From IMG/VR virus record IMGVR_UViG_3300028840_001302, positions 1 to 64,000 of that record: a stretch of 64,000 bases of DNA; one strand, written 5' to 3'. The position numbers and the translations under genes are program-made. Source of the DNA: a virus. The first letter of the stretch is position 1. Each line of letters begins with the position of its first letter. Positions 1 to 8,035 of this stretch are shown one piece after another. The notes below the pieces were generated by a model, which saw only the letters and a program-made list of their open reading frames with translations, did not search any database and was not told the DNA's origin.

Positions 1-4
1 TCTA

Positions 5-1141
5 ATGTCACGAATCGTGGTCAACACGCGGAAGAATCGTAACAGGGAAAAGTATTCTTTCGCAAACATTAACCTGCTCGGTAAATGCAACGTGAATTGT
101 TTTTTCTGTCTCGGTAAAGACCTTGAAGCGGAATTTAAAGGTCTGAATCATACCAACGCGCATTACTCGGAATGGGAACGCTTCGAGATGTTCCTTGCTA
201 CTTGCAGAATGTACGGCATCGAAAAAATATATATCACGGGACAAAACACCGATGCGCTTGTGTACGGTTACTTCAGGGAACTCGTGGCGTATCTACAGAC
301 GGAGGGATTCAAAGTCGGTTGTAGGACCAATGGGTATAAAGCGGCTGAGATGGTCGGAGCTATGAATCAATGTAACTTAAGCTCCGGACTTTCGATTCAC
401 ACGCTAAACCCCGTGACGAATAAAATGATTATGGGTCGCTCGGATATACCCGATTGGGAGTTCATTATCCCGCAGCTTAAACGGCCTAGAGTCTCTATCG
501 TTTTGAACCGTTGTAATCGGCACGAGTTCTTCGATTTGTTGAAGTATATTGCGAAGTTCCAGAATGTCCGATACATCCAAGTCCGGAGAGTGTCAACTGA
601 CACGAGAACGAAACTTCTGATGGCTGATATGATTGCATACGAAGAAGTTTATTCGCGGGTCCGGGAAGTATTCGATATCCGTGAAAGGCTTTGGGAGGAT
701 GCGGAGGTTTTCGATATTTATGGTAAAGATGTGGTTTTTTGGAGAACTATCAAAACATCCGTAAACTCTATGAACTATTTTACCGATGGAACTATCTCGG
801 ACGTTTACTTCGTGGTCGAAGGTTATCAAAAGTACAAAGAGAACCTGAAGTGGAAAAAAAGTCTCGTGCTGGATGAAGTCGTGAGTTCAAGAGTACAGGT
901 GATGGAAGCTGATAACGCTTTTCTACTCGAAGCCCCGACCAAAGGAATTTTCTATCGCCTTCTCGGAGCCATCCAACATTTTATCGAATCGAATAAAATG
1001 CGCGTGGATGAAAAGAAACGACAAATCGTTCTAATCGGAATCGACCAAGTGCAGAAATTAAAGGAGGCATACGCACCCTTTATAACCGCTAAGAAGGAGC
1101 GTTATCCTGATGAAAGTTCGGTATCTGACGGACAGGCGTAA
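5..1141 (+). CDS. Radical SAM domain protein
   Basis: 378-residue protein with the radical SAM iron-sulfur signature CNVNCFFC (Cys28, Cys32, Cys35; CX3CX2C), preceded by a typical first strand (FANINLLGKC). A TGQNTDA segment near residue 79 sits where the GGE-type S-adenosylmethionine (SAM)-contact loop lies in the family. Such enzymes bind a 4Fe-4S cluster and cleave SAM to make a radical. The substrate cannot be read from the sequence. No second Cys-rich SPASM domain is evident. The C-terminal 180 residues are unrecognised. The ATG at 5 is the first in frame, but the frame is open to the window edge, so the start could lie further upstream. It overlaps the next gene by 32 nt. Role in nucleotide or DNA modification is only an inference from the neighbours. 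Confidence 0.8.
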   Translation: MSRIVVNTRKNRNREKYSFANINLLGKCNVNCFFCLGKDLEAEFKGLNHTNAHYSEWERFEMFLATCRMYGIEKIYITGQNTDALVYGYFRELVAYLQTEGFKVGCRTNGYKAAEMVGAMNQCNLSSGLSIHTLNPVTNKMIMGRSDIPDWEFIIPQLKRPRVSIVLNRCNRHEFFDLLKYIAKFQNVRYIQVRRVSTDTRTKLLMADMIAYEEVYSRVREVFDIRERLWEDAEVFDIYGKDVVFWRTIKTSVNSMNYFTDGTISDVYFVVEGYQKYKENLKWKKSLVLDEVVSSRVQVMEADNAFLLEAPTKGIFYRLLGAIQHFIESNKMRVDEKKRQIVLIGIDQVQKLKEAYAPFITAKKERYPDESSVSDGQA

Positions 1142-1544
1142 AGGCCAACTGGAAACATGGGCGAAGAAACACTCCCCGAAAGAATTGAGGAAGGTTCTTA
1201 AAGACTTCAATTTCAGAGACGGGATGGCGGCACTCGTCCATGACCAGCTTATTGAAGATAGTTATGTGAACCGTGTTTTGGCAAAGGCAAATCATATCGT
1301 TGAGATATACCTTTCCAAAAGTAACGCAAAACTTTTTGAACAAAAAATAAAGAAAGGTACGCAACACAAAGCTATTAGCGCGATACATAAAATGGTCAGC
1401 GCACTTGTGAATGTCGAAACCGGGGAGAAGATTCCGGATTTATGCCTTATAACTTTTAAAATCATCTACGCTGGTGATAACCGGAAGAAGGCTCTACGCA
1501 GAGTTCTTAAGTGGGTGAAAGATGTACTCGGAGAGGAGGATTGA
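1110..1544 (+). CDS. Hypothetical protein
   Basis: 144 residues, basic and helix-rich, no motif I recognise. The start ATG lies inside the end of the radical SAM gene, and an AAGGAG SD motif precedes it. The stop TGA overlaps the next ATG (TGATG), so translation is probably coupled. Member of the left + strand operon; function unknown. Confidence 0.75.
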   Translation: MKVRYLTDRRKGQLETWAKKHSPKELRKVLKDFNFRDGMAALVHDQLIEDSYVNRVLAKANHIVEIYLSKSNAKLFEQKIKKGTQHKAISAIHKMVSALVNVETGEKIPDLCLITFKIIYAGDNRKKALRRVLKWVKDVLGEED

Positions 1545-2173
1545 TGTCAACATTCTCTGGAATGATTTCCATTATGGATGCAGACGAAAACGAAGTCCTG
1601 ATGAAAGTGATGGTTGTGCGTAGCGGGGTTTACATGGAAGACCTTGCGAAAGAAATAGTGCTGGAAAAGGATTCTAACCCCGACAGTATTTTGAAACGCG
1701 CACTACAAAAATTCGGAGAGGATACCAAACTTACGATTCTCTACCGGACGGAAGAAGTGGTTGCCGGGGAAGAAGAGTTTGATGTTCTCTCTATTGACGA
1801 CCATGCCGAACTCGATGATTTCACCGAAGAAGATTACGAAGATTTTAACGACCCCCGCGATTGCCCGATGCTTTCAGAGAAAGGAAAGCTAGGCCACTTT
1901 TTCACAATCGCGGTAGAGGGAGAAGATGAAATTTTCATTCTCCGTGACAGGGAAGGGGAGATGGTTTTATCCTCAAATGAATGTGAGGATGAAGAGGACG
2001 ATGATGATGAGGAAGACGAAGGTTATCTCTCATCTCTTCTCACGAAAATCGAAAAACTGGAAGGCATCATAAAGGACAAGGACGAAGACATCGAACTCTT
2101 ACAGGCAGAGAACCGTGGACTTCGTAGGCTTAATAAAGAACTCCGGGAAGAAAGAGATTCGCTAAAAAAGTGA
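1544..2173 (+). CDS. Acidic hypothetical protein with C-terminal coiled coil
   Basis: 209 residues. I chose ATG 1544 over the GTG at 1511 because a strong GAGAGGAGGA SD precedes it and it overlaps the previous stop. The body is strongly acidic: an Asp/Glu run lies near residues 147-159 (EDEEDDDDEEDE), followed by a heptad-like coiled coil to the C terminus. The N-terminal 60 residues look like a small alpha/beta fold. No recognised family; an acidic, coiled-coil phage protein could be a DNA mimic or an oligomeric adaptor, but nothing here proves that. Last gene before a promoter-like gap. Confidence 0.75.
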   Translation: MSTFSGMISIMDADENEVLMKVMVVRSGVYMEDLAKEIVLEKDSNPDSILKRALQKFGEDTKLTILYRTEEVVAGEEEFDVLSIDDHAELDDFTEEDYEDFNDPRDCPMLSEKGKLGHFFTIAVEGEDEIFILRDREGEMVLSSNECEDEEDDDDEEDEGYLSSLLTKIEKLEGIIKDKDEDIELLQAENRGLRRLNKELREERDSLKK

Positions 2174-2207
2174 CCCGGAAAAAAATTGATAGTTTGGGAC
2201 AATTATT

Positions 2208-2248
2208 TTAGTCAAATTCCGTTTCATTCCGGTTATAATAAAGTAACG
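2208..2248 (+). promoter_or_regulatory. Promoter-like -10 element before the HAD gene
   Basis: A perfect TATAAT at 2234-2239 lies in the 102-nt gap before the HAD gene. No good -35 hexamer is present at 16-18 nt. The context TTCCGGTTATAAT resembles TTCCCGGTTATAAT upstream of the ribonucleotide reductase. The bases just downstream (GTAACGTG) match those just after the promoter at 53868. Confidence 0.45.
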
Positions 2249-2275
2249 TGTACTTTATAATAATCGGAGGGGATT

Positions 2276-2692
2276 ATGGGAAAGAACGGATACCTTGACA
2301 ACGAACATACACCAACCGCTTGCGTGGACCTTGACGGGACCATTGCGAGTTACAAAGATGGATGGCAGAGTGAAGAACACTACGGGGAACCGATACCGGG
2401 AGTACAGGAAGCTCTTCAACGCCTGAAGGATAACGGATGGCGTATTATAATCTTCACGACTCGCGGCGATAACAAGCGCACATCTGCTTATCTAAAAAAA
2501 CATAATATCCCCTTCGATTACATTAACGAAAATCCGGACCAACCCCCCGGTACTTCCGACAAGCTGATTGCTGATGTCTATATTGACGACAGAGGTATTC
2601 GGTTTAATGGGGATTGGGCGAAGACCATTGATGAGGTTCTCGCCTTCTCCCCGTGGGAAAAGAAAGAGGGGGAGTTGGGATGGAGCAACTAG
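2276..2692 (+). CDS. HAD-superfamily phosphatase-like protein
   Basis: 138 residues with the haloacid dehalogenase core. Motif I DLDGT carries the nucleophile Asp18 and acid/base Asp20. Motif II is Thr61 in FTTRG, motif III is probably Lys96, and motif IV is the Asp104-Asp105 pair in YIDDRG. Small HAD proteins of this size are common in phages and act on phosphomonoesters such as nucleotides or DNA/RNA ends. No cap domain is evident. The substrate is unknown. The ATG has a GGAGGGG SD, and a TATAAT element lies about 40 nt upstream, so it probably heads a transcript. The end overlaps the next gene by 13 nt. Confidence 0.82.
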   Translation: MGKNGYLDNEHTPTACVDLDGTIASYKDGWQSEEHYGEPIPGVQEALQRLKDNGWRIIIFTTRGDNKRTSAYLKKHNIPFDYINENPDQPPGTSDKLIADVYIDDRGIRFNGDWAKTIDEVLAFSPWEKKEGELGWSN

Positions 2693-3183
2693 GTAACGGC
2701 GAACTTAATGAACTCGCCCGTAAACTAGAGAAGTTCTTTGAACCAGAAAAACCAATGACCGTCAATGAGGTCGCTGAACTCCGGAAAGAATTGCAGGGTT
2801 TTCAGGAGCGGTATCCGGAACAGATTTCGTTATGCGAAAAATGTTTTGAACGAATTAAAAAACGGATACCTCCGATGAGGCAATACGATAAGACTCATGC
2901 GGATGCAATCTCCTTCGACCTTGCGATTGCAGGAGTTCAAATCTTTTCTACATTGACGGACCTAGAGCAATGCTTCATGTGTCAATCGAAACCATGTGAG
3001 CATTGCCAAAGCACACAGGGATTCAGATTTTCTTGCCCCCGATGTGAGAGAATCGGATGCTACGAATGTATGCCTGAAGGATTAGGAATCCTCTGCCCGG
3101 AGTGCATAAAGGAGATTAGTGATGGGTCAGGAAAAACAGGAACAAGGGGTCGATTGCCCGGAGTACCCAACGACACTGAATGA
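2680..3183 (+). CDS. Zinc-binding protein of unknown function
   Basis: 167 residues. ATG 2680 has an AGGGGGAG-type SD; the longer GTG frame from 2653 is less likely. The N-terminal half is helical. The C-terminal half carries clustered cysteines in CxxC pairs: LCEKC; CFMC with CEHC; CPRC with CYEC; CPEC. That is enough to bind two or more zinc ions. The pattern resembles B-box/RING-like or ribbon modules, but no family is certain. The last 20 residues are encoded in a region shared with the next gene (about 62 nt overlap). Confidence 0.72.
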   Translation: MEQLGNGELNELARKLEKFFEPEKPMTVNEVAELRKELQGFQERYPEQISLCEKCFERIKKRIPPMRQYDKTHADAISFDLAIAGVQIFSTLTDLEQCFMCQSKPCEHCQSTQGFRFSCPRCERIGCYECMPEGLGILCPECIKEISDGSGKTGTRGRLPGVPNDTE

Positions 3184-3532
3184 GATTTTCAGTTTCATTG
3201 CGGATTTGAAATTTGACCGAGCGGTAATCGAACAGCAAGTCAGAAGCGACCCGAAAGTTTTTGACCACTGGAAGCGGGGTGCTTATTCCGGATATCCGCT
3301 TTCTCCATATCAGATGTATCTGCTTAACGATTTTCTCGCGGATTCGTGTGAACAGGCAGGGACATCTACGCAAGCGGCTACGATATGGGTGATAGAAGTG
3401 TTGAAGATTTTGAAGACCGCGAATGAATCTGAGAGAATGAGTGTGGTACTCGGTTTTTGGGAGGAAGAGGACGACAAAGCCTCACCGTTTATTGTACGGA
3501 GAGAATTGCCGCCGATGCCCGAAGGGAGATAA
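3122..3532 (+). CDS. Hypothetical protein
   Basis: 136 residues, no recognised motif, mostly helical. The ATG at 3122 is preceded by AAAGGAGA with suitable spacing; a GTG at 3119 is an alternative. It overlaps the preceding zinc-binding gene by about 62 nt in another frame and ends two bases before the GTG start of the membrane gene. Confidence 0.7.
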   Translation: MGQEKQEQGVDCPEYPTTLNEIFSFIADLKFDRAVIEQQVRSDPKVFDHWKRGAYSGYPLSPYQMYLLNDFLADSCEQAGTSTQAATIWVIEVLKILKTANESERMSVVLGFWEEEDDKASPFIVRRELPPMPEGR

Positions 3533-3533
3533 C

Positions 3534-3824
3534 GTGCCGCTCTGGTTTCATATATTTTCATGGATTGTTGCATTTTTCGCTTTTATTGGCGTTGAGTTGA
3601 ATATAAAGAAGAATAAGTTTTGTTTTGTTATTTGGACTTTTACTAATGCTTCGTGGTGCGCCGTAGATTTTTATATGGGTATATACGCGCAGAGCGCACT
3701 ATTTTTTGTTTTCTTTTTACAAGCCCTCAAGGGTCTTTATCGTTGGCATCAGGACGATAAGACCCTTGACCCCCCTCTCGATGAAGAGGAGAAAGATATA
3801 GGGGTACGAGTCAGTGACAGATAA
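3534..3824 (+). CDS. PnuC-like small membrane protein
   Basis: 96 residues from a GTG start, chosen because GAAGGGAGAT precedes it; the longer frame from 3441 lies inside the upstream gene. It has about three transmembrane helices. The conserved-looking pieces KKNKFCFVIWTFTN, a Trp/Asp pair and GIYAQSALFFVFF followed by GLYRW resemble the second half of PnuC nicotinamide-riboside transporters. It is less than half the length of a full PnuC, so it may work as an oligomer. A phage role in NAD precursor uptake is inference. The C-terminal tail is charged and cytoplasmic-looking. Confidence 0.6.
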   Translation: MPLWFHIFSWIVAFFAFIGVELNIKKNKFCFVIWTFTNASWCAVDFYMGIYAQSALFFVFFLQALKGLYRWHQDDKTLDPPLDEEEKDIGVRVSDR

Positions 3825-4032
3825 AATGTTTTGGATTATAGAGAGCATTAAAGTGGTGGGTTTTCTTTTCACGCTACTCGGATTATTCTGTTACATAAAA
3901 GGTGACGGTTCCCATGACCGGGATGATTTTTTCAAAGGTACGCGATACGCGAAAATATTTGTCGGTATCGCCATCTTCTTTTATCTATGCGGATGGGTGT
4001 TTATTACACTGGAACAATTTGGAGGAAAATAA
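3814..4032 (+). CDS. Small membrane protein, two predicted helices
   Basis: 72 residues from GTG 3814 (SD TAGGGGT); an in-frame ATG lies four codons later. Two hydrophobic segments (about residues 10-28 and 47-65) flank a polar Asp/His-rich loop. It overlaps the PnuC-like gene by 11 nt, so the two are probably made together and may interact. No family recognised. Confidence 0.65.
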   Translation: MTDKMFWIIESIKVVGFLFTLLGLFCYIKGDGSHDRDDFFKGTRYAKIFVGIAIFFYLCGWVFITLEQFGGK

Positions 4033-4034
4033 CA

Positions 4035-4427
4035 ATGGAATTCACACTCGTAGCGAAAATCGGACAGGGCAGCGAGTACATGCGCGAGACCACGAAGAAA
4101 ATTCTTTCCGGCTTTTATGAAGTCATGGAGGGACAAATCAAAGGTCTTATCGGTGACGAACCCTACGACCTTCTTCATGCAGTAGTCTCGCATTACCCCA
4201 AGCTCGAAGGTTTCATGTTGCAAGGCGAAGACCCGGAACAGCCGGGAATTCCCGAAGACGTGAAAAAAGTTCTGGTAAGTCTTCAGACCGCAAAGGAAGA
4301 ACTCTTCACAAAGACCGCGAAGACCTATGACCAGTGGATACAATATCTCATCGACTCAGTGGGAAGATTCGAGCCTGAACTTTTCACCCTCTATCTGGAA
4401 AATCTAAAAGAAAAACTCGGAGTGTAG
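4035..4427 (+). CDS. Hypothetical protein
   Basis: 130 residues. ATG 4035 follows GGAGGAAAATAACA, which fixes the start over the longer frame from 3987. Predominantly helical, mildly acidic, no signature motif. Same operon. Confidence 0.7.
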   Translation: MEFTLVAKIGQGSEYMRETTKKILSGFYEVMEGQIKGLIGDEPYDLLHAVVSHYPKLEGFMLQGEDPEQPGIPEDVKKVLVSLQTAKEELFTKTAKTYDQWIQYLIDSVGRFEPELFTLYLENLKEKLGV

Positions 4428-4428
4428 C

Positions 4429-4686
4429 GTGGTCGAGAGAACGTGCGAATACTGCGGTCACACATTCGATTGCGGGAAAGGGTTCCCGGAAGCGGAGCAT
4501 GTTGACCCTATCTGTCCTGAATGCGGCAAGAGGTCAACCGATGTGCCTCTTACCGATAAGCAGGAGGATTTACTTAAACGTAAATCTAATATGAGCGCAT
4601 TGGAAATCCAAAAGCTCACTAAACGGGAAGCATCAAAAATCATCGACCAAATCTCAGAGGAAGAAGGTTGGTATGACAGTAATTGA
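4429..4686 (+). CDS. Zinc-ribbon protein with TK-EAS helical motif
   Basis: 85 residues from a GTG start directly after the previous stop. The N terminus has a zinc ribbon: CEYC near residue 6 and CPEC near residue 29. The C terminus has LTKREASKIIDQI, a short helical motif common at the ends of phage recombination and single-strand-DNA proteins. A nucleic-acid-binding role is inferred. It overlaps the next ATG. Confidence 0.7.
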   Translation: MVERTCEYCGHTFDCGKGFPEAEHVDPICPECGKRSTDVPLTDKQEDLLKRKSNMSALEIQKLTKREASKIIDQISEEEGWYDSN

Positions 4687-4924
4687 CAAGCAAGCCTTCA
4701 AAAAGTTAGAGCAAGGAATTTTCCGAAAGACACTCCGGGATTTAAAGCCCGTGCATCGAGTCCGGATAGCTGAAATCCATGAGGACCATTCTCAAACGCT
4801 GGTGCTGATTCAAGAGGATAACTCCGAGACTAATTTGCGTGTCGATGGTTTTATTGCGAAGAAACTAAATTTACAGTACGCAAAGGCCAACGATGAATTT
4901 GTAATCGTGGAACCAGAGGAGTAA
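4673..4924 (+). CDS. Hypothetical protein
   Basis: 83 residues, possibly a small beta-rich fold (predicted strands VRIAEIHE, LVLIQE, EFVIVE). ATG 4673 with GAGGAAGAAGG upstream; it overlaps the zinc-ribbon gene by 14 nt. No family recognised. Confidence 0.65.
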   Translation: MTVIDKQAFKKLEQGIFRKTLRDLKPVHRVRIAEIHEDHSQTLVLIQEDNSETNLRVDGFIAKKLNLQYAKANDEFVIVEPEE

Positions 4925-4927
4925 ACC

Positions 4928-5500
4928 ATGAGTCAGTTCCTTGAGAAATATGTAGAGGGAGCGGTCAACACTGAGAGCAGGGACTTCCAAGCTATCGGCG
5001 CGAGACTCGCTGACCCTAAAACTTTCACACTTTTCGCAGAGCTTCTTTCCCAAATAGTCGTGTTCGCAAACAGGGTTGATGCTCTGAAGAAACATGCGTT
5101 CTACGGGAAGGATGCAAGCGCGGTAATTCACGGTGTCCGAAATTTTGATTTGGATACTTTGGACCGTGCGACCCAACCTTATATGTTGAGATTGCTTCAC
5201 GGGATGTTCGGCATGTTCACCGAAGCGGGAGAAATTGCGGAGCATCTCAAAGCGGTAATTTTCAACGGCGAAAAAATCGACCCTGTGAATCTTTCTGAGG
5301 AGCAGGGAGACGGGATGTGGTATCATGCGATTTTTGCTGACGTTCTCCGGGATATTTCTGATATTGATTTTACAGAGTGTCTTACTCGTAATCATGATAA
5401 ACTCGCGGCGAGATACCCGGACAAATTTACAACCGAACACGCGCTCAATCGAGACCTTGATAAAGAGCGAGAAATTCTCGAAGGGGGAGGGGATGAATAG
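4928..5500 (+). CDS. MazG-like nucleotide pyrophosphohydrolase
   Basis: 190 residues. The central region has the all-alpha NTP pyrophosphatase (MazG-like) pattern: a helix with EAGEIAEH near residues 99-106, then EEQGDGMWY near residues 124-132, supplying the EXXE and EXXD metal ligands. The tail KLAARYPDKFTTEHA and an ER-containing helix are typical of phage MazG-like proteins. The family hydrolyses nucleoside triphosphates to monophosphates, cleaning the nucleotide pool or lowering alarmones. In this operon it fits with nucleotide metabolism. The end overlaps the nuclease start by 8 nt. Confidence 0.8.
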   Translation: MSQFLEKYVEGAVNTESRDFQAIGARLADPKTFTLFAELLSQIVVFANRVDALKKHAFYGKDASAVIHGVRNFDLDTLDRATQPYMLRLLHGMFGMFTEAGEIAEHLKAVIFNGEKIDPVNLSEEQGDGMWYHAIFADVLRDISDIDFTECLTRNHDKLAARYPDKFTTEHALNRDLDKEREILEGGGDE

Positions 5501-5921
5501 CGTGATAACTTTTCCTGAAGAATTAACCAAACCTTTTGAAACTCCGTGGCGGCAAGCCTCCGTTGTGCATATTGTTGACGGGGATACCTTCGACCTGATG
5601 GTTGATTTGGGTTTCGATGTTCACATTCATGCGCGGATACGTTTGCTTCACGGCGATACATTCAACCGCGAAGACAAACTTAATGTCGGTATTGATACGC
5701 CGGAAATTCGCGGGGAGGAAAAGGTTCTCGGATTCAAAGCCAAAGACCGTGTTGAAGAACTCATCGGCGGTAAAGAGGTCCGGATTTTTTCAAGGCGCGG
5801 GGGTTCTCGCGGGAAGTACGGACGTTGGCTTGCCGCAGTTGTTTTCCGGATGGAAGACCGTTGGGTTGACTTGGGAAGCTTTCTGGTCGAAGAAGGTCAT
5901 GCCGAAGTGAAAATGTACTAA
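5493..5921 (+). CDS. Staphylococcal nuclease-like (thermonuclease) protein
   Basis: 142 residues from ATG 5493 (GGGGGAGGGG SD), overlapping the MazG stop; the longer frame from 5325 is rejected. SNase fold motifs are present: DGDTF (calcium Asp), RIRLL (active-site Arg), GIDTPEIRG (Asp/Glu), and KYGRW containing the second catalytic Arg. There is an insertion of roughly 10 residues between the RLL strand and GIDTPE. No signal peptide is seen, so it should act in the cytoplasm or virion. Likely role: calcium-dependent cleavage of host DNA or RNA. Confidence 0.85.
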   Translation: MNSVITFPEELTKPFETPWRQASVVHIVDGDTFDLMVDLGFDVHIHARIRLLHGDTFNREDKLNVGIDTPEIRGEEKVLGFKAKDRVEELIGGKEVRIFSRRGGSRGKYGRWLAAVVFRMEDRWVDLGSFLVEEGHAEVKMY

Positions 5922-6793
5922 TGAGCAAAACACTTAAACGTAAGAAAAAAATCAGAGCGGTGTTGAGAGGAAAGAGAAAGAAAGCTCTCTTCCTCTCACC
6001 CGCTTTAAAAGTTCTCAAGCTTATTCCGGATGAATCCGTTGACCTCATCTATATTGACCCGCCTTTCAATACCGGAAAATTTCAGGAACGTCTTCGTATA
6101 AAAACGGATGCAGACGAAGATGGAGACCGCACGGGATTCGGCGGGAAAAGATATAAAACCGAATTTCTTGAGAGTTTCGGATTTAAAGATTCTTTCGATA
6201 ATTACCATGATTTCTTAATCGAACATCTCGCACAAGCTTATCGAATCCTTAAAAAGACGGGTTCGCTTTTCCTGCATCTCGATTGGAACGAAGTTCATTA
6301 CGCAAAGGTCTGGTTGGATGGAATCTTCGGCAGGAAAAATTTTATCAACGAAATAATTTGGGCGTATGATTTCGGTGGTCGTCCTAAAAATAAGTGGCCT
6401 AGAAAACATGACACGATTCTCTGGTACGCAAAGACGCATACCAAATACACATTCAACTTCGATGCGATAGATAGAATACCTTACATGGCTCCGAATCTCG
6501 TTGGACCTAAAAAAGCGAAGCAAGGGAAGACACCCACGGATGTTTGGTGGCATACTATCGTACCTACAAACGGAAAAGAAAAGACGGGCTATGCAACGCA
6601 GAAACCTCTCGGAATTCTTCGGAGGCTTATACTCGTGCATTCAAATCCCGGAGATGTTTGCCTAGACTTCTTTGCAGGGAGTGGGACTACCGGGGAAGCT
6701 TGTCTCGAAAATAAAAGGCGCGTGATGCTGGTGGATGAAAGTAAGGAAGCGTTTAAAATTATAAAGCGGAGAATGAAAAATGTCGGAACTTAA
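5921..6793 (+). CDS. DNA methyltransferase, N4/N6 (DPPF type)
   Basis: 290 residues. The order is DPPFNTG (motif IV, catalytic) near residue 47, a target-recognition region in the middle, and DFFAGSGTT (motif I, SAM binding) near residue 250. This is the beta-class arrangement used by type III and solitary adenine/cytosine-N4 methylases. HLDWNEVHY and TQKPLGILRRLI are typical supporting motifs. The N terminus is a short Lys/Arg-rich tail. No cognate restriction gene is adjacent, so it probably protects phage DNA or is an orphan. Start ATG overlaps the nuclease stop (TAATG). Confidence 0.88.
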   Translation: MSKTLKRKKKIRAVLRGKRKKALFLSPALKVLKLIPDESVDLIYIDPPFNTGKFQERLRIKTDADEDGDRTGFGGKRYKTEFLESFGFKDSFDNYHDFLIEHLAQAYRILKKTGSLFLHLDWNEVHYAKVWLDGIFGRKNFINEIIWAYDFGGRPKNKWPRKHDTILWYAKTHTKYTFNFDAIDRIPYMAPNLVGPKKAKQGKTPTDVWWHTIVPTNGKEKTGYATQKPLGILRRLILVHSNPGDVCLDFFAGSGTTGEACLENKRRVMLVDESKEAFKIIKRRMKNVGT

Positions 6794-7202
6794 GATTCCA
6801 GATAGTGCGGAAAAGTGTATCCCTTCTCAAGTTATATTCCTGAAGACGTGGCCTGATTTTTTGGCCTTGATGGAGAGCGGGAAAAAAAGATTCGACCATA
6901 GACCGCGAGAACTTAAAATTGTTCCCGGCGATATAGTAGTTTTTCAAAGCTACGACCCGGATGAAGGGTGTTGGCTCCCTGATTATATAGTTACGATAGT
7001 TGGTCTTCCCATTTACGGAAAAGATGCACCGGATGTATTCGGTATCGGGGACCGGACTATTTTTGATTTTACGATTCTCCATGATTGGGGAAAATATCTT
7101 CACCATGATATTATTGTGAAAATTATAAACGGCCTTATGGCAAATGTGGATGGTGGAGTCACGGATGAGCCTTTCTTCGCTGAAGATGAGGATAACGGGT
7201 AA
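6780..7202 (+). CDS. DUF3850/ASCH-like (PUA-fold) protein
   Basis: 140 residues. The segment LKTWPDFLALMESGKKRFDHR followed by ...VPGDIVVFQSYDP matches the DUF3850 pattern: a Lys/Arg ligand-contact helix, then a GD turn and strand. DUF3850 belongs to the ASCH/PUA-like superfamily, thought to bind RNA or modified nucleobases. The acidic C terminus (FFAEDEDNG) is atypical. It overlaps the methyltransferase by 14 nt; next to a DNA methylase, recognition of modified nucleotides is a reasonable but unproven idea. Confidence 0.7.
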   Translation: MSELKIPDSAEKCIPSQVIFLKTWPDFLALMESGKKRFDHRPRELKIVPGDIVVFQSYDPDEGCWLPDYIVTIVGLPIYGKDAPDVFGIGDRTIFDFTILHDWGKYLHHDIIVKIINGLMANVDGGVTDEPFFAEDEDNG

Positions 7203-7227
7203 AGCTCGTTGGACTAGCAGAGTAAAT

Positions 7228-7407
7228 ATGGTCGAAATCCGATGCTCCTGTGGAGCGCGATTCGAGCATCGGGCAGACCGGAGTTATGTGCGGTGTCCTA
7301 ATTGTAGTCGGCGGGATTTTCTTTGGGATATGCGTACACGGTATTACAAAGAAAAGCTGACAGAGAGATGGCTTAAAAAGTGGCGGGATAAACGTGGAAA
7401 AAGCTGA
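7228..7407 (+). CDS. Small zinc-ribbon protein
   Basis: 59 residues. CSCG and CPNC pairs form one zinc ribbon, followed by a basic helical tail ending in RGKS. ATG 7228 is chosen although its SD (AGCAGAG) is weak; an upstream in-frame ATG at 7186 would overlap the previous gene. The end overlaps the next GTG start. Probably nucleic-acid binding. Confidence 0.6.
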   Translation: MVEIRCSCGARFEHRADRSYVRCPNCSRRDFLWDMRTRYYKEKLTERWLKKWRDKRGKS

Positions 7408-8035
7408 AAAATTCTTCACCGGGATAGGTAGCCGAGAAACGCCACAGGAGGCTCTCAGAGTCCTTCACCGTTTAAGCGCGTATTTGGTCAAAAAAGGATT
7501 TAAATTGCGTTCTGGACATGCGTATGGGGCTGACAGGGCATGTGAGGAGGGTGCAGACGGTTCGGCGGTGATTTATCTGCCGTGGAAGGGGTTCGGTCAG
7601 AAACCATACAAGGAAGACCCCGGCGCGAGAGTCGTTGGATTGTGGGTCGTGCCTCCACTTCTCAGGCTCCCGAAAGACTATTTGAACGTGATTAAATGGG
7701 TCTGTGAGGAACGCGGTTCCAGTTACGATGATATGTCTCAAGGGATACAGAAATTATTATATAGAAACGTCTGTCAGGTGTTGGGTCATGGACCGGAATT
7801 CCATCCATCTGAAGTCGTTATCTGCTACCATGAGGATACAGGCGGCACGATGTACGCCGTGGATATCGCAATACTTTACAACGTGCCTGTCCTGAATGTT
7901 CGCGGTCTCGATTATTATGAGGCCAAGAAAAAGCTTAAGTATATTCTGAAGAACAAAGGAGCTTCCGGTGGGAAAAAACGGAAGAGGAAAGTACAAAAGA
8001 AAAAAAGGAAAAAAGTACGGAAGAAAAAAGGGTAA
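7394..8035 (+). CDS. SLOG-superfamily (DprA/LOG-like) nucleotide-binding protein
   Basis: 213 residues from GTG 7394. FTGIGSRETP at the N terminus, SGHAYGADRACEEGAD, and a late GGTMYAVDIAI segment are the Rossmann-like SLOG pattern seen in many phage proteins that bind nucleotides or nucleotide-derived ligands. Residues 1-190 form the domain. The last 20 or so are almost all Lys/Arg (from about residue 193), likely a nucleic-acid contact. The coding sequence of that tail is shared with the start of the HNH gene (68 nt overlap), where the other frame is also Lys-rich. Exact ligand unknown. Confidence 0.72.
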   Translation: MEKAEKFFTGIGSRETPQEALRVLHRLSAYLVKKGFKLRSGHAYGADRACEEGADGSAVIYLPWKGFGQKPYKEDPGARVVGLWVVPPLLRLPKDYLNVIKWVCEERGSSYDDMSQGIQKLLYRNVCQVLGHGPEFHPSEVVICYHEDTGGTMYAVDIAILYNVPVLNVRGLDYYEAKKKLKYILKNKGASGGKKRKRKVQKKKRKKVRKKKG

